From contig NZ_CP025249.1 of assembly GCF_009930875.1 (NCBI RefSeq), forward strand, positions 1,984,001 through 2,048,000: 64,000 nt of DNA, in the 5' to 3' direction. Below the pieces are notes generated by a model, which saw only the letters and a list, made by a program, of their open reading frames with translations, searched no databases and was not told where the DNA came from. This document shows, piece after piece, positions 42,949 to 51,826 of the stretch (position 1 is its first letter; every line of letters begins with the position of its first letter). The DNA is from Actinomyces sp. 432. GTDB lineage: Bacteria; Actinomycetota; Actinomycetes; Actinomycetales; Actinomycetaceae. A program made the translations under genes and the position numbers.

Positions 42949-43730
42949 GCCTGCACCTCCTGGCCGAAGTCGAGCATGTCGCGCTCCCGGCGGCCGACGC
43001 CGGCAGTATTGGTCTTCTCCCCCACCAGCCGGCCGTGGTTGAGCAGGATCTGCCGCTGTCCGCAGGAGGCCACGTGGGCGTCGTGAGTGACCACGATCAG
43101 GGTCGTACCGGCCTTGTGCAGGCGGGCGAAGATGTCCAGGACCAGTTGCTCGTTGGCCTCGTCGAGGTTTCCGGTGGGCTCGTCGGCGAGCACGAGTTGG
43201 GGGTGATTGATCAGCGCCCGGGCGATGCACACGCGCTGCTGCTCGCCGCCGGAGAGCTGGGAGGGCAGGTGGTGGGCGCGGTCGGCGAGCCCCACATTGT
43301 CCAGGGCCGCCAGGGCCTCCTCCTGATCGGTCATCGAGTGGTAGTACTGGGCGACCATGACGTTCTCGATGGCGGTCAGGTGTGGGATGAGGTGGAACTG
43401 CTGAAAGACCAGGCCGATGACATGCTTGCGGATATCGGTCAGCTGGACGGCGTTGAGCCTGCCCAGCTCACGCCCGTCCAGCAGCACGGAGCCGCGGGTG
43501 GGCGTGTCCATGCAGCCGATAATGTTCATCAGCGTGGTCTTGCCGGATCCGGAGGAGCCGACCACGGACAGCCACTGCCCGCGCGGCACCTGCAGGCTGA
43601 GGTCATCGACGGCGTGCAGGTCGCCGTAGATCTTGGACACGTGCCGCAGTTCAAGCAGCACGTCAGCGGCCCCCGCGTCCGTCTGCGAGTCCTGCGTGCC
43701 GGGTTGCGGCTCGGCGAGCGTGTCGGTCAT
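42945..43730 (-). CDS. ABC ATPase (MacB/LolD-like) of the iron operon
   Basis: A 261-residue ATPase: Walker A V-V-G-S-S-G-S-G-K-T-T near residue 54, Q-loop F-Q-Q-F-H-L-I-P, signature L-S-G-G-E-Q-Q-R-V-C, Walker B L-V-L-A-D-E-P-T-G-N-L-D and the H-loop T-H-D. This is the LolD/MacB/FtsE subtype that works with FtsX/MacB permeases, two of which are encoded just upstream. GAGGA precedes the ATG. The homologous gene set in Campylobacter-type FTR1/P19 clusters has the same composition. Confidence 0.88.
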   Translation of the reverse strand: MTDTLAEPQPGTQDSQTDAGAADVLLELRHVSKIYGDLHAVDDLSLQVPRGQWLSVVGSSGSGKTTLMNIIGCMDTPTRGSVLLDGRELGRLNAVQLTDIRKHVIGLVFQQFHLIPHLTAIENVMVAQYYHSMTDQEEALAALDNVGLADRAHHLPSQLSGGEQQRVCIARALINHPQLVLADEPTGNLDEANEQLVLDIFARLHKAGTTLIVVTHDAHVASCGQRQILLNHGRLVGEKTNTAGVGRRERDMLDFGQEVQA

Positions 43731-43731
43731 G

Positions 43732-45111
43732 TCATTCCTCTCTGAGGACGAGCGCGGGGTCGATGCGCGAGGCGCGGCGCACCGGTGAGTATGCGGCGAC
43801 GACGGCCACCAGCGTAGTCAGCGCGAGGGAGGCGGCCGCCAGCCAACAGTTGAAGCCGATGGGGCGGTCGAATACACCCAGGCCGACGGCGAGGGCCAGG
43901 CCGTAACCGATGGCGGTGCCGACCACGCCGCCGACCAGGCCCAGCAGGGCGGCCTCGGCGAAGAACTCGGCCGCGATCGATCCCTCGGAGGCGCCCAGCG
44001 CCTTGCGCAGGCCGATCTCGTTGCGACGCTCGGCGACGACGACGGTCATGGTGGTGGATACGCCCACGAGTGTCAGGCCTAGCACCACGACGGCCACCAC
44101 CCAGAACAGGGTGTTTAGCATGGTGATGATGCGGGTGTCGCCGCTGGAGATCTTGGAGACGGGTTGGGCGGCGACGCGGCCGGCCGCGTCAGAGTCGGCG
44201 ACGGCGCCGGCGACGTCCTCCACGCTGACCGTGGAGGTGTCCACCGAGAACTCCACCACGTCGTAGCCAGCGTCGGCGGTGGCGGTAAGGGCCTCCAGCG
44301 CGGCGGTGGGAACGTAGACGATGTCGTCCTCCTCCCCACCGGTGTCCACGATGCCGGACACCCGCCACTGGGCCTTACCCGCTGCGGTCTCGTCCGACTT
44401 CGCCGGATCGCCGGTGGCTGAGTCGGCAGCCGAGTCTGTTGCTGGGGCGGTGGCCGAATCGGTGGCGGCGGGCTCGCCCACGGAGGCGAGGTTGTCGCTG
44501 GAGAGGTATTCGGCGGTGACGCTGGAGCCGAGGCTCAGCCCAGCGGCATCGGCCACATTCGTGCCGACCAGCACCTGCCCCTCGCCCGGCCAATCGCCGT
44601 CGATCTCCCAGTGCCCGTTCAGGGCGCGCACCGCATCGACGTCGATGCCCGCCACCAGGTAGGGGGACCGGTTGATGCGGATGGTCTCGTAGCGGTAGGC
44701 GGCGGTGGCCAACTGTTCGGCGCTGATGTCGGTGGCGGCGGCGACGGCGACGTCGACCAGATCCAGGTCGGCGTCGGTGATGCGCGCCGGCTGCGCCCCG
44801 CCGACTCCCGCCGTCCCAGCAGCCGCGTCCGTAGTGGTACCGGCGGTGGCTGAGTTCGAATCGGTGTCGATGGGAGTGACGATCAGGTTGGCGCCGAACT
44901 GGCGCATCTCCGCACTCATTTGGGCGGGGACCGCCAGGCAGATGGCCGCGAGGCAGAACAGGGTGGCCGCCCCGACTGCGGAGGAGCCGATAGCCGCGAG
45001 GGCGCGGGAGCGGCGCCGGAACATGGCGCCGATGAGCATGGTGGCGAACATGCGCCGGTTGGTCATAGGAGGGCTGGTCGCAGAGCGCTTGTTCGCAGAG
45101 CGTTCGGTCAT
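43732..45111 (-). CDS. FtsX/MacB-type permease 2 of the iron operon
   Basis: I place the start at ATG 45111 (M-T-E-R-S-A-N-K); the open frame continues 5' into the preceding gene but that part is only its shadow. The 459-residue protein has one N-terminal membrane segment after a basic start, a large external MacB_PCD region (residues about 70-320, with a Thr/Ala/Asp-rich insert near 190-230), and three C-terminal segments with the FtsX pattern E-R-R-N-E-I-G-L-R-K-A-L-G-A-S. With permease 1 and the ATPase it should form a MacB-like complex acting on an outside substrate rather than a classical importer. Confidence 0.85.
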   Translation of the reverse strand: MTERSANKRSATSPPMTNRRMFATMLIGAMFRRRSRALAAIGSSAVGAATLFCLAAICLAVPAQMSAEMRQFGANLIVTPIDTDSNSATAGTTTDAAAGTAGVGGAQPARITDADLDLVDVAVAAATDISAEQLATAAYRYETIRINRSPYLVAGIDVDAVRALNGHWEIDGDWPGEGQVLVGTNVADAAGLSLGSSVTAEYLSSDNLASVGEPAATDSATAPATDSAADSATGDPAKSDETAAGKAQWRVSGIVDTGGEEDDIVYVPTAALEALTATADAGYDVVEFSVDTSTVSVEDVAGAVADSDAAGRVAAQPVSKISSGDTRIITMLNTLFWVVAVVVLGLTLVGVSTTMTVVVAERRNEIGLRKALGASEGSIAAEFFAEAALLGLVGGVVGTAIGYGLALAVGLGVFDRPIGFNCWLAAASLALTTLVAVVAAYSPVRRASRIDPALVLREE

Positions 45112-45119
45112 GGTGCTCC

Positions 45120-46409
45120 TCACCGCCTGTGCAGGGCGGTCGCGGGCTGGATCCTCAGAATGGTGCGTAGCGAGGAGGCGGTGGCCACCAGCAGCACCAG
45201 TGCCACCAGCACCACCACCAGCACGTACACCATGGGCCGCATGGTGATGGAGGAGCCGAATACCACCTGCCCGATCAGCTGAGCGATGCCGGAGCCGACC
45301 AGCGCCCCCACCGCCGTGCCGATCGCGCCGATGACGGCGGTCTCGGCCAGGATCAGCCGGTTGATGGAGGCGGAGGAGGCACCCACCGCCTTGAGCAGGG
45401 CGAACTCGCTGGTGCGCTCCACCAGGGAGGCGGTGGTCAGGGAAGCGACGGCCAGCACCGCGGCGACCAGGCTGAGTGCGGTCATCAGGATCATCAGCGC
45501 CTGGGTCTTCTCCAGCACCTTGCCCTCCACCGCGGCGACCTGCCGCACCTGCTTGGCGACGGCGCCGGGAATGACCTCCTCGATCTGGTAGGAGATGGAG
45601 GAGGCGTAGGCGGTGCAGTACCAGGTCTCCCACTCGGCGGCGGACAGCACGTTGGGGTTGCGGGCCGCCTTGCGCGACAGGTCGTTCTCCGGAGTCGTCA
45701 GGGCCTTGACCTCTACCTCGTCCACCTGGCCGGCATGCCCCGTCAGGTCCTGGATGATCGCCAGTGGGGCGTAGAGGGAGTCATCGTCTTCGTCGCCGGA
45801 GGTGTACACGCCGGTTACGGTCAGGGAACGGTCCCCGGCGGCGGTGGACAGGGTTACGGTGTCACCTGCTCCCAAGCCCAGGCGACGGGCCAGGGAGGAG
45901 CCGACCACGGCTTCGTCGGCGTCGTCAGCGGGCCAGCTGCCCTCCAGCGTCCACCAAGAGCGCAGGGTGGTCACGCCGGCGACAGTCGTCTGGCCCGTGG
46001 ACAGGCTGAGCTCCTTGTCGAACCACGTGCCGGTGACGGCCAGGTCCGTGGCCTGCCCGGAGGCCGAGGCCGCATCCACGTGGCCGGTGAGCTCTGCGGT
46101 GAAGTCGACGATGTTGTACGCCCAGAAGATCGTCTTGATGTTCGCGACCTCCTCCTCGGCGATGAATGCCGTGGACTCGGTGTCCGCGGTGGTCTCGTAC
46201 AGGCTGGAGACGACGGCGTCGGCCTTGGGCTGGACGACGATGTTGGAGCCGTAGGCGGTCAGCTCCGCGTTCAGCTTGTCGCCGACGTCGAGCACGACGC
46301 CGAGCATGGCAACCGAGATGGAGGCGCACAGGGCCACGGTCAGGCCGACCAGGGAGCGGCGCCAGAGTTGACGGGTGAAGGAGCGGTGCAGCAGGCGTGA
46401 GAAGAACAC
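45120..46409 (-). CDS. FtsX/MacB-type permease 1 of the iron operon
   Basis: A 429-residue protein starting at a GTG one base after the upstream stop codon. It has a single membrane segment at about residues 20-42, a large external domain (to about 300) and three C-terminal segments containing E-R-T-S-E-F-A-L-L-K-A-V-G-A-S-S, the FtsX core motif. It is homologous to permease 2, with which it forms the heterodimer expected for this cluster type. A short 8-nt gap separates it from permease 2. Confidence 0.85.
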   Translation of the reverse strand: MFFSRLLHRSFTRQLWRRSLVGLTVALCASISVAMLGVVLDVGDKLNAELTAYGSNIVVQPKADAVVSSLYETTADTESTAFIAEEEVANIKTIFWAYNIVDFTAELTGHVDAASASGQATDLAVTGTWFDKELSLSTGQTTVAGVTTLRSWWTLEGSWPADDADEAVVGSSLARRLGLGAGDTVTLSTAAGDRSLTVTGVYTSGDEDDDSLYAPLAIIQDLTGHAGQVDEVEVKALTTPENDLSRKAARNPNVLSAAEWETWYCTAYASSISYQIEEVIPGAVAKQVRQVAAVEGKVLEKTQALMILMTALSLVAAVLAVASLTTASLVERTSEFALLKAVGASSASINRLILAETAVIGAIGTAVGALVGSGIAQLIGQVVFGSSITMRPMVYVLVVVLVALVLLVATASSLRTILRIQPATALHRR

Positions 46410-46410
46410 G

Positions 46411-47682
46411 TCAGGCGAACACCTCCGCGCTGTCCTCCAGGGCGCTCAGGGGCACGCTGACGGTGCCGTCGGCAACCGCGAAGTCGATGGGGATGGGGTT
46501 GCAGCCGCCCTTGAAGCCGATGGTGGCCGGGTTGATGGCCACATCGCAGCGCTTGCAGATGATCTTGCCAGCACCCTCGTAGTAGCCGGCCGGACCGCAG
46601 GACTCGCAGGCGTCCAGGCCCACCCCGTAGGCGCCGCCGTTCTTCAGGATCATGATGAAGCGGACCTCGGTGCCGTCGGAGGTCGCGTAGGCGAAGCGGT
46701 GCAGGTGCCCGTCTCCCAGGACGGCGGCGGAGACCACCGCCGCGTCGGCGGTGACCTCGTAGGGCTCCGGATCGGACAGGGTGGGGACCTCGTTGACCTT
46801 GGCGACGGCGACGGTGCGAGTGGCCACCAGCGCCGCAAAGCCGATGCCGGAGGCGAGTACCCAGCGGCGCGAGCGGCGCCGCTCGGCGCGCAGGGCACGG
46901 GTGCGCGCCGGGTTGGCCTGGACCGGGGTGCGCCCGACAGCCCGGGCCAACGCGAAGCCCATGGGAACCAGCCAGACGGCCGCCGCGGTCAGCAGGACGA
47001 CGCCGCCGGCATTGTTGGTAGCCCACGACATGACGCGGAAAGCGTCTCCGCCGAGCCGGATCCGGTGGGTGGACTGCAGCACCCGCGCCAGCTGGAAGAC
47101 ATGAACGGTGCCGAATGCAAGCACGAACACCAGCAGGGTGATCCGCGTGGGCCGCACCGGGGCCCGGCGGGCGGCGCGATAGTAGACGAAGGCGAACAGG
47201 GCCACCGCGATCCAGCCGCCGATGAAGCCGAGCGCACGCAGCAGCATCTGGGAGGACAGTACCTCCTCGCCCGGCTCGATGAAGGCCGCCAGCTGCAGCA
47301 CTGCCTCAGGCACGGCGCGGAAGAAGGCCAGGGCGATCGCCAGGCAGCCGACGACTTGCGCGACTGTGCCCAGGCGCCCGTCCACGCCCCAGGTAGGCCG
47401 CCGTACCAGCAGGGCGAGCACCACGATCAGGACCGCATCGACTGCCACGCAGGCGATGAGCGTGGGAATGTTGACGGTGGTGCGCCGGTCGATCACGGAG
47501 GTGGCCCGCAGGACGGCGAAGACGAGGGCTCCGGCGGTACCGGTCAGGGCGGAGGCGAGGCGCCAGCGGCTGGCGCGCGGCCACCCCTCCACGGCTGCGG
47601 GTGTCAGCACCACCGCCAGGGCGGCGTACAGCAGGAAGGGCAGGGTGGCCCCGCCAACAACGGAAACAAAGCGCTCCAACAC
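46411..47682 (-). CDS. DUF2318 membrane protein of the iron operon
   Basis: A 423-residue protein with about eight membrane segments in the first 310 residues and a C-terminal external domain. That domain contains the DUF2318 metal/cofactor motif C-E-S-C-G-P-A-G-Y-Y, then C-K-R-C-D-V and G-G-C-N-P-I-P. The four paired cysteines and the G-G-C-N-P-I-P ending are diagnostic. Such proteins accompany FTR1, P19 and FtsX-type permeases and are thought to take part in redox handling of iron. The exact cofactor is not established from sequence. It lies 87 nt after the P19 gene on the same strand. Confidence 0.88.
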   Translation of the reverse strand: MLERFVSVVGGATLPFLLYAALAVVLTPAAVEGWPRASRWRLASALTGTAGALVFAVLRATSVIDRRTTVNIPTLIACVAVDAVLIVVLALLVRRPTWGVDGRLGTVAQVVGCLAIALAFFRAVPEAVLQLAAFIEPGEEVLSSQMLLRALGFIGGWIAVALFAFVYYRAARRAPVRPTRITLLVFVLAFGTVHVFQLARVLQSTHRIRLGGDAFRVMSWATNNAGGVVLLTAAAVWLVPMGFALARAVGRTPVQANPARTRALRAERRRSRRWVLASGIGFAALVATRTVAVAKVNEVPTLSDPEPYEVTADAAVVSAAVLGDGHLHRFAYATSDGTEVRFIMILKNGGAYGVGLDACESCGPAGYYEGAGKIICKRCDVAINPATIGFKGGCNPIPIDFAVADGTVSVPLSALEDSAEVFA

Positions 47683-47769
47683 TCCGCCGGTGCTCCTCTC
47701 GGTATCGATTGCCTATGTCTGTTCGCCCGTGCCTGCGGGCCGCGCGACGGCGGCGCCGTCACCGTGATT

Positions 47770-48408
47770 TCACCACTCCATGGGGGTGTAGTCCCAGTCC
47801 CAGGTGAGCTCGATCGGCTCGGTCCAGAAGCGGCCCTTGACGCCCGTGTCGGGGTCGGTGTGCAGCACCCAGCCGTTCTCCTCCGGGCTGTGGATGGTGA
47901 TGGTGACGGTGTACTGGCCGGCGTCCGGCAGGGCGATGTTGCCGCCGTAGTGGGGGCCGTCGGAGGCGTTCATCTGCATGAAGGTGCCCTCCACGGCCTC
48001 GCCCGAGCCGTCGGCGGGGGCGATGGAGTAGTCAACGGTCAGGCCGGGCACGAAGTCTCCGGCGCCGTAGCCGAGGGTGTTGTCGGCCAGGGCGGTGACG
48101 TCGGCCTCCAGGTGCAGGTCCGCCTGCGAGGCAGGCAGTCCGGCGGCACCGGCGGGCTCCATATCGACCGGCTGGAAGTAGACGAGGTTGACGTTGATCT
48201 GGCCCTCTGCCTCCTGGTCCTTCTGGGACTCGTTGACGTCGAACTCCTCGAATCCGGCCTCGTTGTCGGAGGCGTCGCCGGCGTCCGCGGCAGCCTCGGT
48301 GGCCGTATCCGCGGAGGTGCCCGAGTCGTTGGATGAGCAGGCGGCCAGTCCGAGGCTCCCGGCCAGGACGATTGCGCCCGCGGCGCTGATGAGCTTGAGG
48401 GATCGCAT
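47770..48408 (-). CDS. P19/Tp34-family periplasmic iron-uptake lipoprotein
   Basis: A 212-residue protein with a lipobox L-A-A-C (Cys24), an acidic linker to about residue 70 and a Tp34/P19 immunoglobulin-like domain. The copper/iron ligands known for this family can be matched: Met in P-V-D-M-E, His in D-L-H-L-E-A-D-V, Met and His in F-M-Q-M-N-A-S-D-G-P-H-Y, and His in T-I-T-I-H-S-P. It should be anchored outside and present oxidised or reduced iron to FTR1. It sits 66 nt after the FTR1 gene in the same operon. Confidence 0.9.
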   Translation of the reverse strand: MRSLKLISAAGAIVLAGSLGLAACSSNDSGTSADTATEAAADAGDASDNEAGFEEFDVNESQKDQEAEGQINVNLVYFQPVDMEPAGAAGLPASQADLHLEADVTALADNTLGYGAGDFVPGLTVDYSIAPADGSGEAVEGTFMQMNASDGPHYGGNIALPDAGQYTVTITIHSPEENGWVLHTDPDTGVKGRFWTEPIELTWDWDYTPMEW

Positions 48409-48474
48409 GATGTGTTTCCTTCGTTGGTTGTTGGTGCTGGTTGTTTGTGCTGGTTGTTTCTGCAGTGCCCAGGA

Positions 48475-50211
48475 CTACTCGGCCGCTGCAGCGGCGTCTT
48501 CGTCTGCAGCGGCCTGGGCTGCGTCAGCCCTGCGGTGGCGGAGCACGGACACGGCGGAGAGGAGGACGACGACTGCGGCCATGAATGCCTGGAACAGGAG
48601 GGTCTCCCGGTAGGGGTACAGGCCCAGGTAGTCCTGCGTGGGCCACCCCTCGACGTAAGTCGCCGGGATGATGTCGCCCTCAATCAGGGCGTGGGCGCCG
48701 CCGCCGGCGAAGATCACGACGAGGACGGCCATGAGGAAACTCGTGATGGCGAAGAAGGGCCGTAGCGGAATCCTCACACTGGTGAAGCGGATGAGCAGGA
48801 AGACGACCACGAGCACCACCGCCCCGGCGGCGAAGCCCTGCCAGATGCTGGCCGAGCCGGAGGGGTCCATGGCGAACAGGGCCTCGTAGAACATGACGGT
48901 TTCAGCACCCTCACGGAAGACCGCCAGGAATGACAGGGAGGCCAGCGCCCAGAAGCCGCCGTCGGAGATGGAGGCCTCCGCCTTGTCCTTGATGTAGCGG
49001 TTCCAGGAGGCAACCGAGGACTTCGACAGCATCCAGTTGGAGGTGAACAGCAGCATGGCCATGGCGACCAGCGCCACCACGCCCTCCAGGATCTCCTGGT
49101 GGGCGGAGGCGGAGTCGTACAGCCAGGCGAAAAGGAGCGCCACCAACCCGGAGCCGGCCAGCCCCAGTACCACGCCGGCGTAGATGTACTTGACTCGTTC
49201 CCGCATGCCCGCCTTGAGCAGGTAGGCGATAACCGCGGCGACCACCAGGATCGCCTCCAGGCCCTCGCGCAGCAGGATCACGAAGGCCTGCCCGAAGGAA
49301 CCAGTGAGCAGGGCCCTGACCGGGCTGATACTCTCGGCCGCTCCGCCGTCGAGCGCCGCACCGTCCTCGGTCAGGTAGTTCTTGAGCGTCTCGGCCTCTG
49401 CGGTGATCTGCGTAATGTCGGCGCCGCCCACCATGGCCTTGCGGACGACCTTGAACTGGTTCTCCACCTCCGATACGCGGGCTCCGGAGATGGCGGACAT
49501 GACGGTCTTCTCGAACCCGAGCTTCTCGTAGTAGCCGTAGTAGGCGTTGTTGACGTCTGCGGCGCCGCCCTCGCGATCCCCGGAGGCGGCCTTGTCCACA
49601 CCGGAGTCGATGAGCTCGTTCATCTCGGCGGCCACGTCCGCCCAGGTGCGCTCACCGCGGCCCTCATTGACGCGGGTCTTGTTGGCCTGGAGCTCGGCCC
49701 GCTCGGTGGCGATGGCGGCAGCCTGGTCGGCGGCGTAGGTGCGCGGGTCGGGCAGGTCGGCCAGCTCGTCGAGCCTTCCGGCGCTCTCGGTCAGGGAGTC
49801 GGACAACCCGGTGACGCCGGAGTCGATGGCCTCGTCATTACCGGGGGCGTAGGCGGCCCGGCGCAGGTCGGTGAAGTCCTGCCGCTGCTGGGATGCGGTT
49901 TCCGCGCCGAGGTTGTCGGTGGTGACGACCTGCATGTTGGAGGCGACGTATCCGGAGTTGTAGGCGCGCTGGAAGGCGGCGGCGGCGCCGGAGGTGTCAC
50001 CTGCGGCGTAGGAGTCGGCGGCGGCGTCGAGCTGCGCGGAGATGGCGTCCGCCACGGCGGTCCAGGAGTCGTAGTCCGTGTCGGACTCGGCGGCACGGGC
50101 CGGGGACCACAATCCGCCCAGCACACCGGCAAGCAGCAATGCCACACCTAGCGCAATGACGGCGCGCGCCGGGCTGGAGACGCGGCGTTCCTGGGTAGGG
50201 GCACTGGGCAT
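48475..50211 (-). CDS. FTR1-family iron permease with external N-terminal domain
   Basis: A 578-residue protein. A signal/membrane segment (residues 15-40) and an extracytoplasmic helical domain of about 260 residues precede the seven-helix FTR1 permease. Both iron-channel motifs are present: R-E-G-L-E-A at 315-319 and R-E-G-A-E-T at 433-437. Bacterial FTR1 proteins with this long N-terminus work with P19. It is the first gene of the eight-kilobase iron operon. A candidate promoter (-35 at 50313-50318, -10 at 50290-50295) is followed by an iron-box-like site, so iron repression by a DtxR/IdeR protein is likely. The last 20 residues are Ala/Asp-rich. Confidence 0.92.
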   Translation of the reverse strand: MPSAPTQERRVSSPARAVIALGVALLLAGVLGGLWSPARAAESDTDYDSWTAVADAISAQLDAAADSYAAGDTSGAAAAFQRAYNSGYVASNMQVVTTDNLGAETASQQRQDFTDLRRAAYAPGNDEAIDSGVTGLSDSLTESAGRLDELADLPDPRTYAADQAAAIATERAELQANKTRVNEGRGERTWADVAAEMNELIDSGVDKAASGDREGGAADVNNAYYGYYEKLGFEKTVMSAISGARVSEVENQFKVVRKAMVGGADITQITAEAETLKNYLTEDGAALDGGAAESISPVRALLTGSFGQAFVILLREGLEAILVVAAVIAYLLKAGMRERVKYIYAGVVLGLAGSGLVALLFAWLYDSASAHQEILEGVVALVAMAMLLFTSNWMLSKSSVASWNRYIKDKAEASISDGGFWALASLSFLAVFREGAETVMFYEALFAMDPSGSASIWQGFAAGAVVLVVVFLLIRFTSVRIPLRPFFAITSFLMAVLVVIFAGGGAHALIEGDIIPATYVEGWPTQDYLGLYPYRETLLFQAFMAAVVVLLSAVSVLRHRRADAAQAAADEDAAAAAE

Positions 50212-50262
50212 GTGGCCGGATTCCTTCGCGTGATGAGCGGGGTCAGGCGAGCCTCCCTATGC

Positions 50263-50281
50263 TTAGGCGAGGCTGGCCTGT
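50263..50281. promoter_or_regulatory. DtxR/IdeR-type iron box between FTR1 and apbE
   Basis: TTAGGCGAGGCTGGCCTGT matches the known 19-bp iron-box consensus TTAGGTTAGGCTAACCTAA at 13 of 19 positions, including TTAGG and AGGCT. It lies in the 179-bp divergent region, just downstream of the candidate FTR1 -10. Confidence 0.65.
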
Positions 50282-50289
50282 ATCCGAAA

Positions 50290-50318
50290 GAGTAAGCTCA
50301 CATAATTGGATACGTCAA
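50290..50318 (-). promoter_or_regulatory. Candidate promoter of the iron operon
   Basis: Minus strand: TTGACG (50313-50318), a 17-nt spacer and TTACTC (50290-50295). The iron box begins 8 nt past the -10, covering the expected start site. Confidence 0.45.
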
Positions 50319-50390
50319 AGCCGAATCACTTGCCGGCTGACGCCGCGTCATGATCGGATGCGACGCAAAACGCCAGGTCAGGGAGGTTGT

Positions 50391-51416
50391 ATGCGCGCAC
50401 CGAGTACCCCGAGCGGGCTCGTCCAGGCCTGGCGCTTCGAGGCCACCGGCTGTCACTGGAAGGTCCTTACACGCGATCGACTTCCCGACACGCTGCGCAA
50501 ACGGATCACGGAGCGCATCAGTGCGTTCGAGGACGTCTGGTCCCGTTTCCGGCCCGGCTCACTGGTCCGGCGCGCGGCCGCCGGAGCCCTTCCCCGCCGG
50601 GCCGACGGCGGGGTGGAGCTGAGCCTGCCCCCGGGCTCAGGCACCCTGCTGGACCTGTACGACAGACTGCATGCGGTCACGGACGGACGCCTCGACCCGC
50701 TGGCCGGCGCAGACCTGGCGGAGCTCGGCTACGACGCCGAATACAGCTTCGCGGTACGCGATGGCGCCGCCCATCGCCTGGGTGCAGTGCACGGACGCGC
50801 CACCTGGGCCGGCTGGGCCTGCCACCGCGGCGACCTGCTGGTGCTGCGCGGGCCGGCGCTAATCGACGTCGGTGCCGCCGGCAAGGGGTTCTTGGCCGAC
50901 CTGCTCGCCGACTGGCTGCGAGACGCCGCCCACGAGGAGTACCTGATCGACGCCGGGGGCGATCTGCTGGTGCATTGCGCCGAGCCGGTACGCATCGGGC
51001 TGGAGCTTCCCGGGGCGGGCGGGCACCCGGGCGCGCAGGGCAGGGGGGCAGCCCATGAAGCGGGCGGCAGCACCGGGGAGGTGATCGGCGTGGTGGAGCT
51101 GACCGACGGGGCCGTGTGCGCCTCGGGGGTCACCCGCCGCACCTGGGGCCCGGGCCTGCACCACATCCTGGACGCGTACACGGGCCTGCCCGTGGCGGGG
51201 GCGAGCGCCGTCGTCGCCACCTGGACGGTGGCACGCAGCTGCGCGGAGGCCGACGGGCTGGCCACGACGCTGTTCGTAGCAGATCCGGCCCGCCTGGCCG
51301 CAGCCGGCTTCGACTACGACTTCGCCCTGCTGCGGGCCGACGGCTCCGTGGCTGCCTCCCGCACCTGGCGCGACCTGCCCGCCGAGCTCTTCACCTCCCC
51401 TCACCCAGGTCGGTAG
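50391..51416 (+). CDS. apbE: FAD:protein FMN transferase
   Basis: The start is ATG 50391, preceded by GGGAGG; the open frame reaches further 5' without a ribosome site. The 341-residue protein shows the ApbE pattern in order: D-V-G-A-A-G-K-G-F-L-A-D near residue 160, Y-L-I-D-A-G-G-D-L-L-V, H-H-I-L-D-A-Y-T-G-L-P-V and A-D-G-L-A-T-T-L-F-V. It uses FAD to attach FMN covalently to Thr/Ser of exported FMN-binding domains. No signal peptide is obvious, so it may act inside or be an atypical export substrate. Its divergent position across the iron box links it to the FMN-binding lipoprotein of the iron operon. Confidence 0.88.
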   Translation: MRAPSTPSGLVQAWRFEATGCHWKVLTRDRLPDTLRKRITERISAFEDVWSRFRPGSLVRRAAAGALPRRADGGVELSLPPGSGTLLDLYDRLHAVTDGRLDPLAGADLAELGYDAEYSFAVRDGAAHRLGAVHGRATWAGWACHRGDLLVLRGPALIDVGAAGKGFLADLLADWLRDAAHEEYLIDAGGDLLVHCAEPVRIGLELPGAGGHPGAQGRGAAHEAGGSTGEVIGVVELTDGAVCASGVTRRTWGPGLHHILDAYTGLPVAGASAVVATWTVARSCAEADGLATTLFVADPARLAAAGFDYDFALLRADGSVAASRTWRDLPAELFTSPHPGR

Positions 51417-51448
51417 ACGTTACGTGCCGAGGTCGGTAGGCGTTACGT
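51407..51448. repeat. Tandem duplication covering the stop codons of two convergent genes
   Basis: AGGTCGGTAGACGTTACGT (51407-51425) is repeated at 51430-51448 with one A-to-G change, a 23-bp period. The apbE stop lies in the first copy and the stop of the GntR gene in the second. Confidence 0.75.
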
Positions 51449-51826
51449 ACCCGGGTCGGCCGTTGGCCGAGGATCGCGCAGCAGGCAGTCGCGCACGGCC
51501 GCCACGATCTGCTCGTCCGTGAGCCCGAGCTCCCGCATACCAGTTACGCAGTACGCCGCCAGCTCGGCGGCGCTGCGCCCGTCCATGGGCGCGGGCGGTG
51601 CGACGATCGTGCCGGTGCGCCGATTTGTGCGGACCAGACCGGCCTGCTCGAGCTCCCGGTACGCTCGGGCGACGGTCCCCGGAGCGACCCCGAGGTCCGC
51701 CGCAAGCCGACGCACCGAGGGCAGTCTCGCCCCGACGTCGAGGTCCCCCGCAACGATCTGCGCCCGCAACTGGTCCCGGATCTGCTCGAAGGGGGGAGTC
51801 TGACCGGAAGCGTCGACTTTCAGCAC
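51443..51826 (-). CDS. YtrA-subfamily GntR regulator
   Basis: A 127-residue protein: the winged helix P-P-F-E-Q-I-R-D-Q-L-R-A-Q-I, L-P-S-V-R-R-L-A-A-D-L-G-V and G-T-V-A-R-A-Y-R-E-L-E, then a short helical tail of about 45 residues instead of a large effector domain. This is the YtrA layout. Its gene overlaps the upstream membrane protein gene by 7 bp, so the two form an operon. The near-palindromic GTGTA...TACAC site before that operon is of YtrA type, suggesting autoregulation. The stop codon lies in the short tandem duplication shared with apbE. Confidence 0.85.
   Translation of the reverse strand: MLKVDASGQTPPFEQIRDQLRAQIVAGDLDVGARLPSVRRLAADLGVAPGTVARAYRELEQAGLVRTNRRTGTIVAPPAPMDGRSAAELAAYCVTGMRELGLTDEQIVAAVRDCLLRDPRPTADPGT

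Noticed and set aside
43732..45633. 633-residue protein extending the second FtsX permease upstream
   Set aside because: The extra 174 residues lie over the preceding permease gene, are Arg/Gly-rich and low in similarity; the true start is the ATG at 45111.
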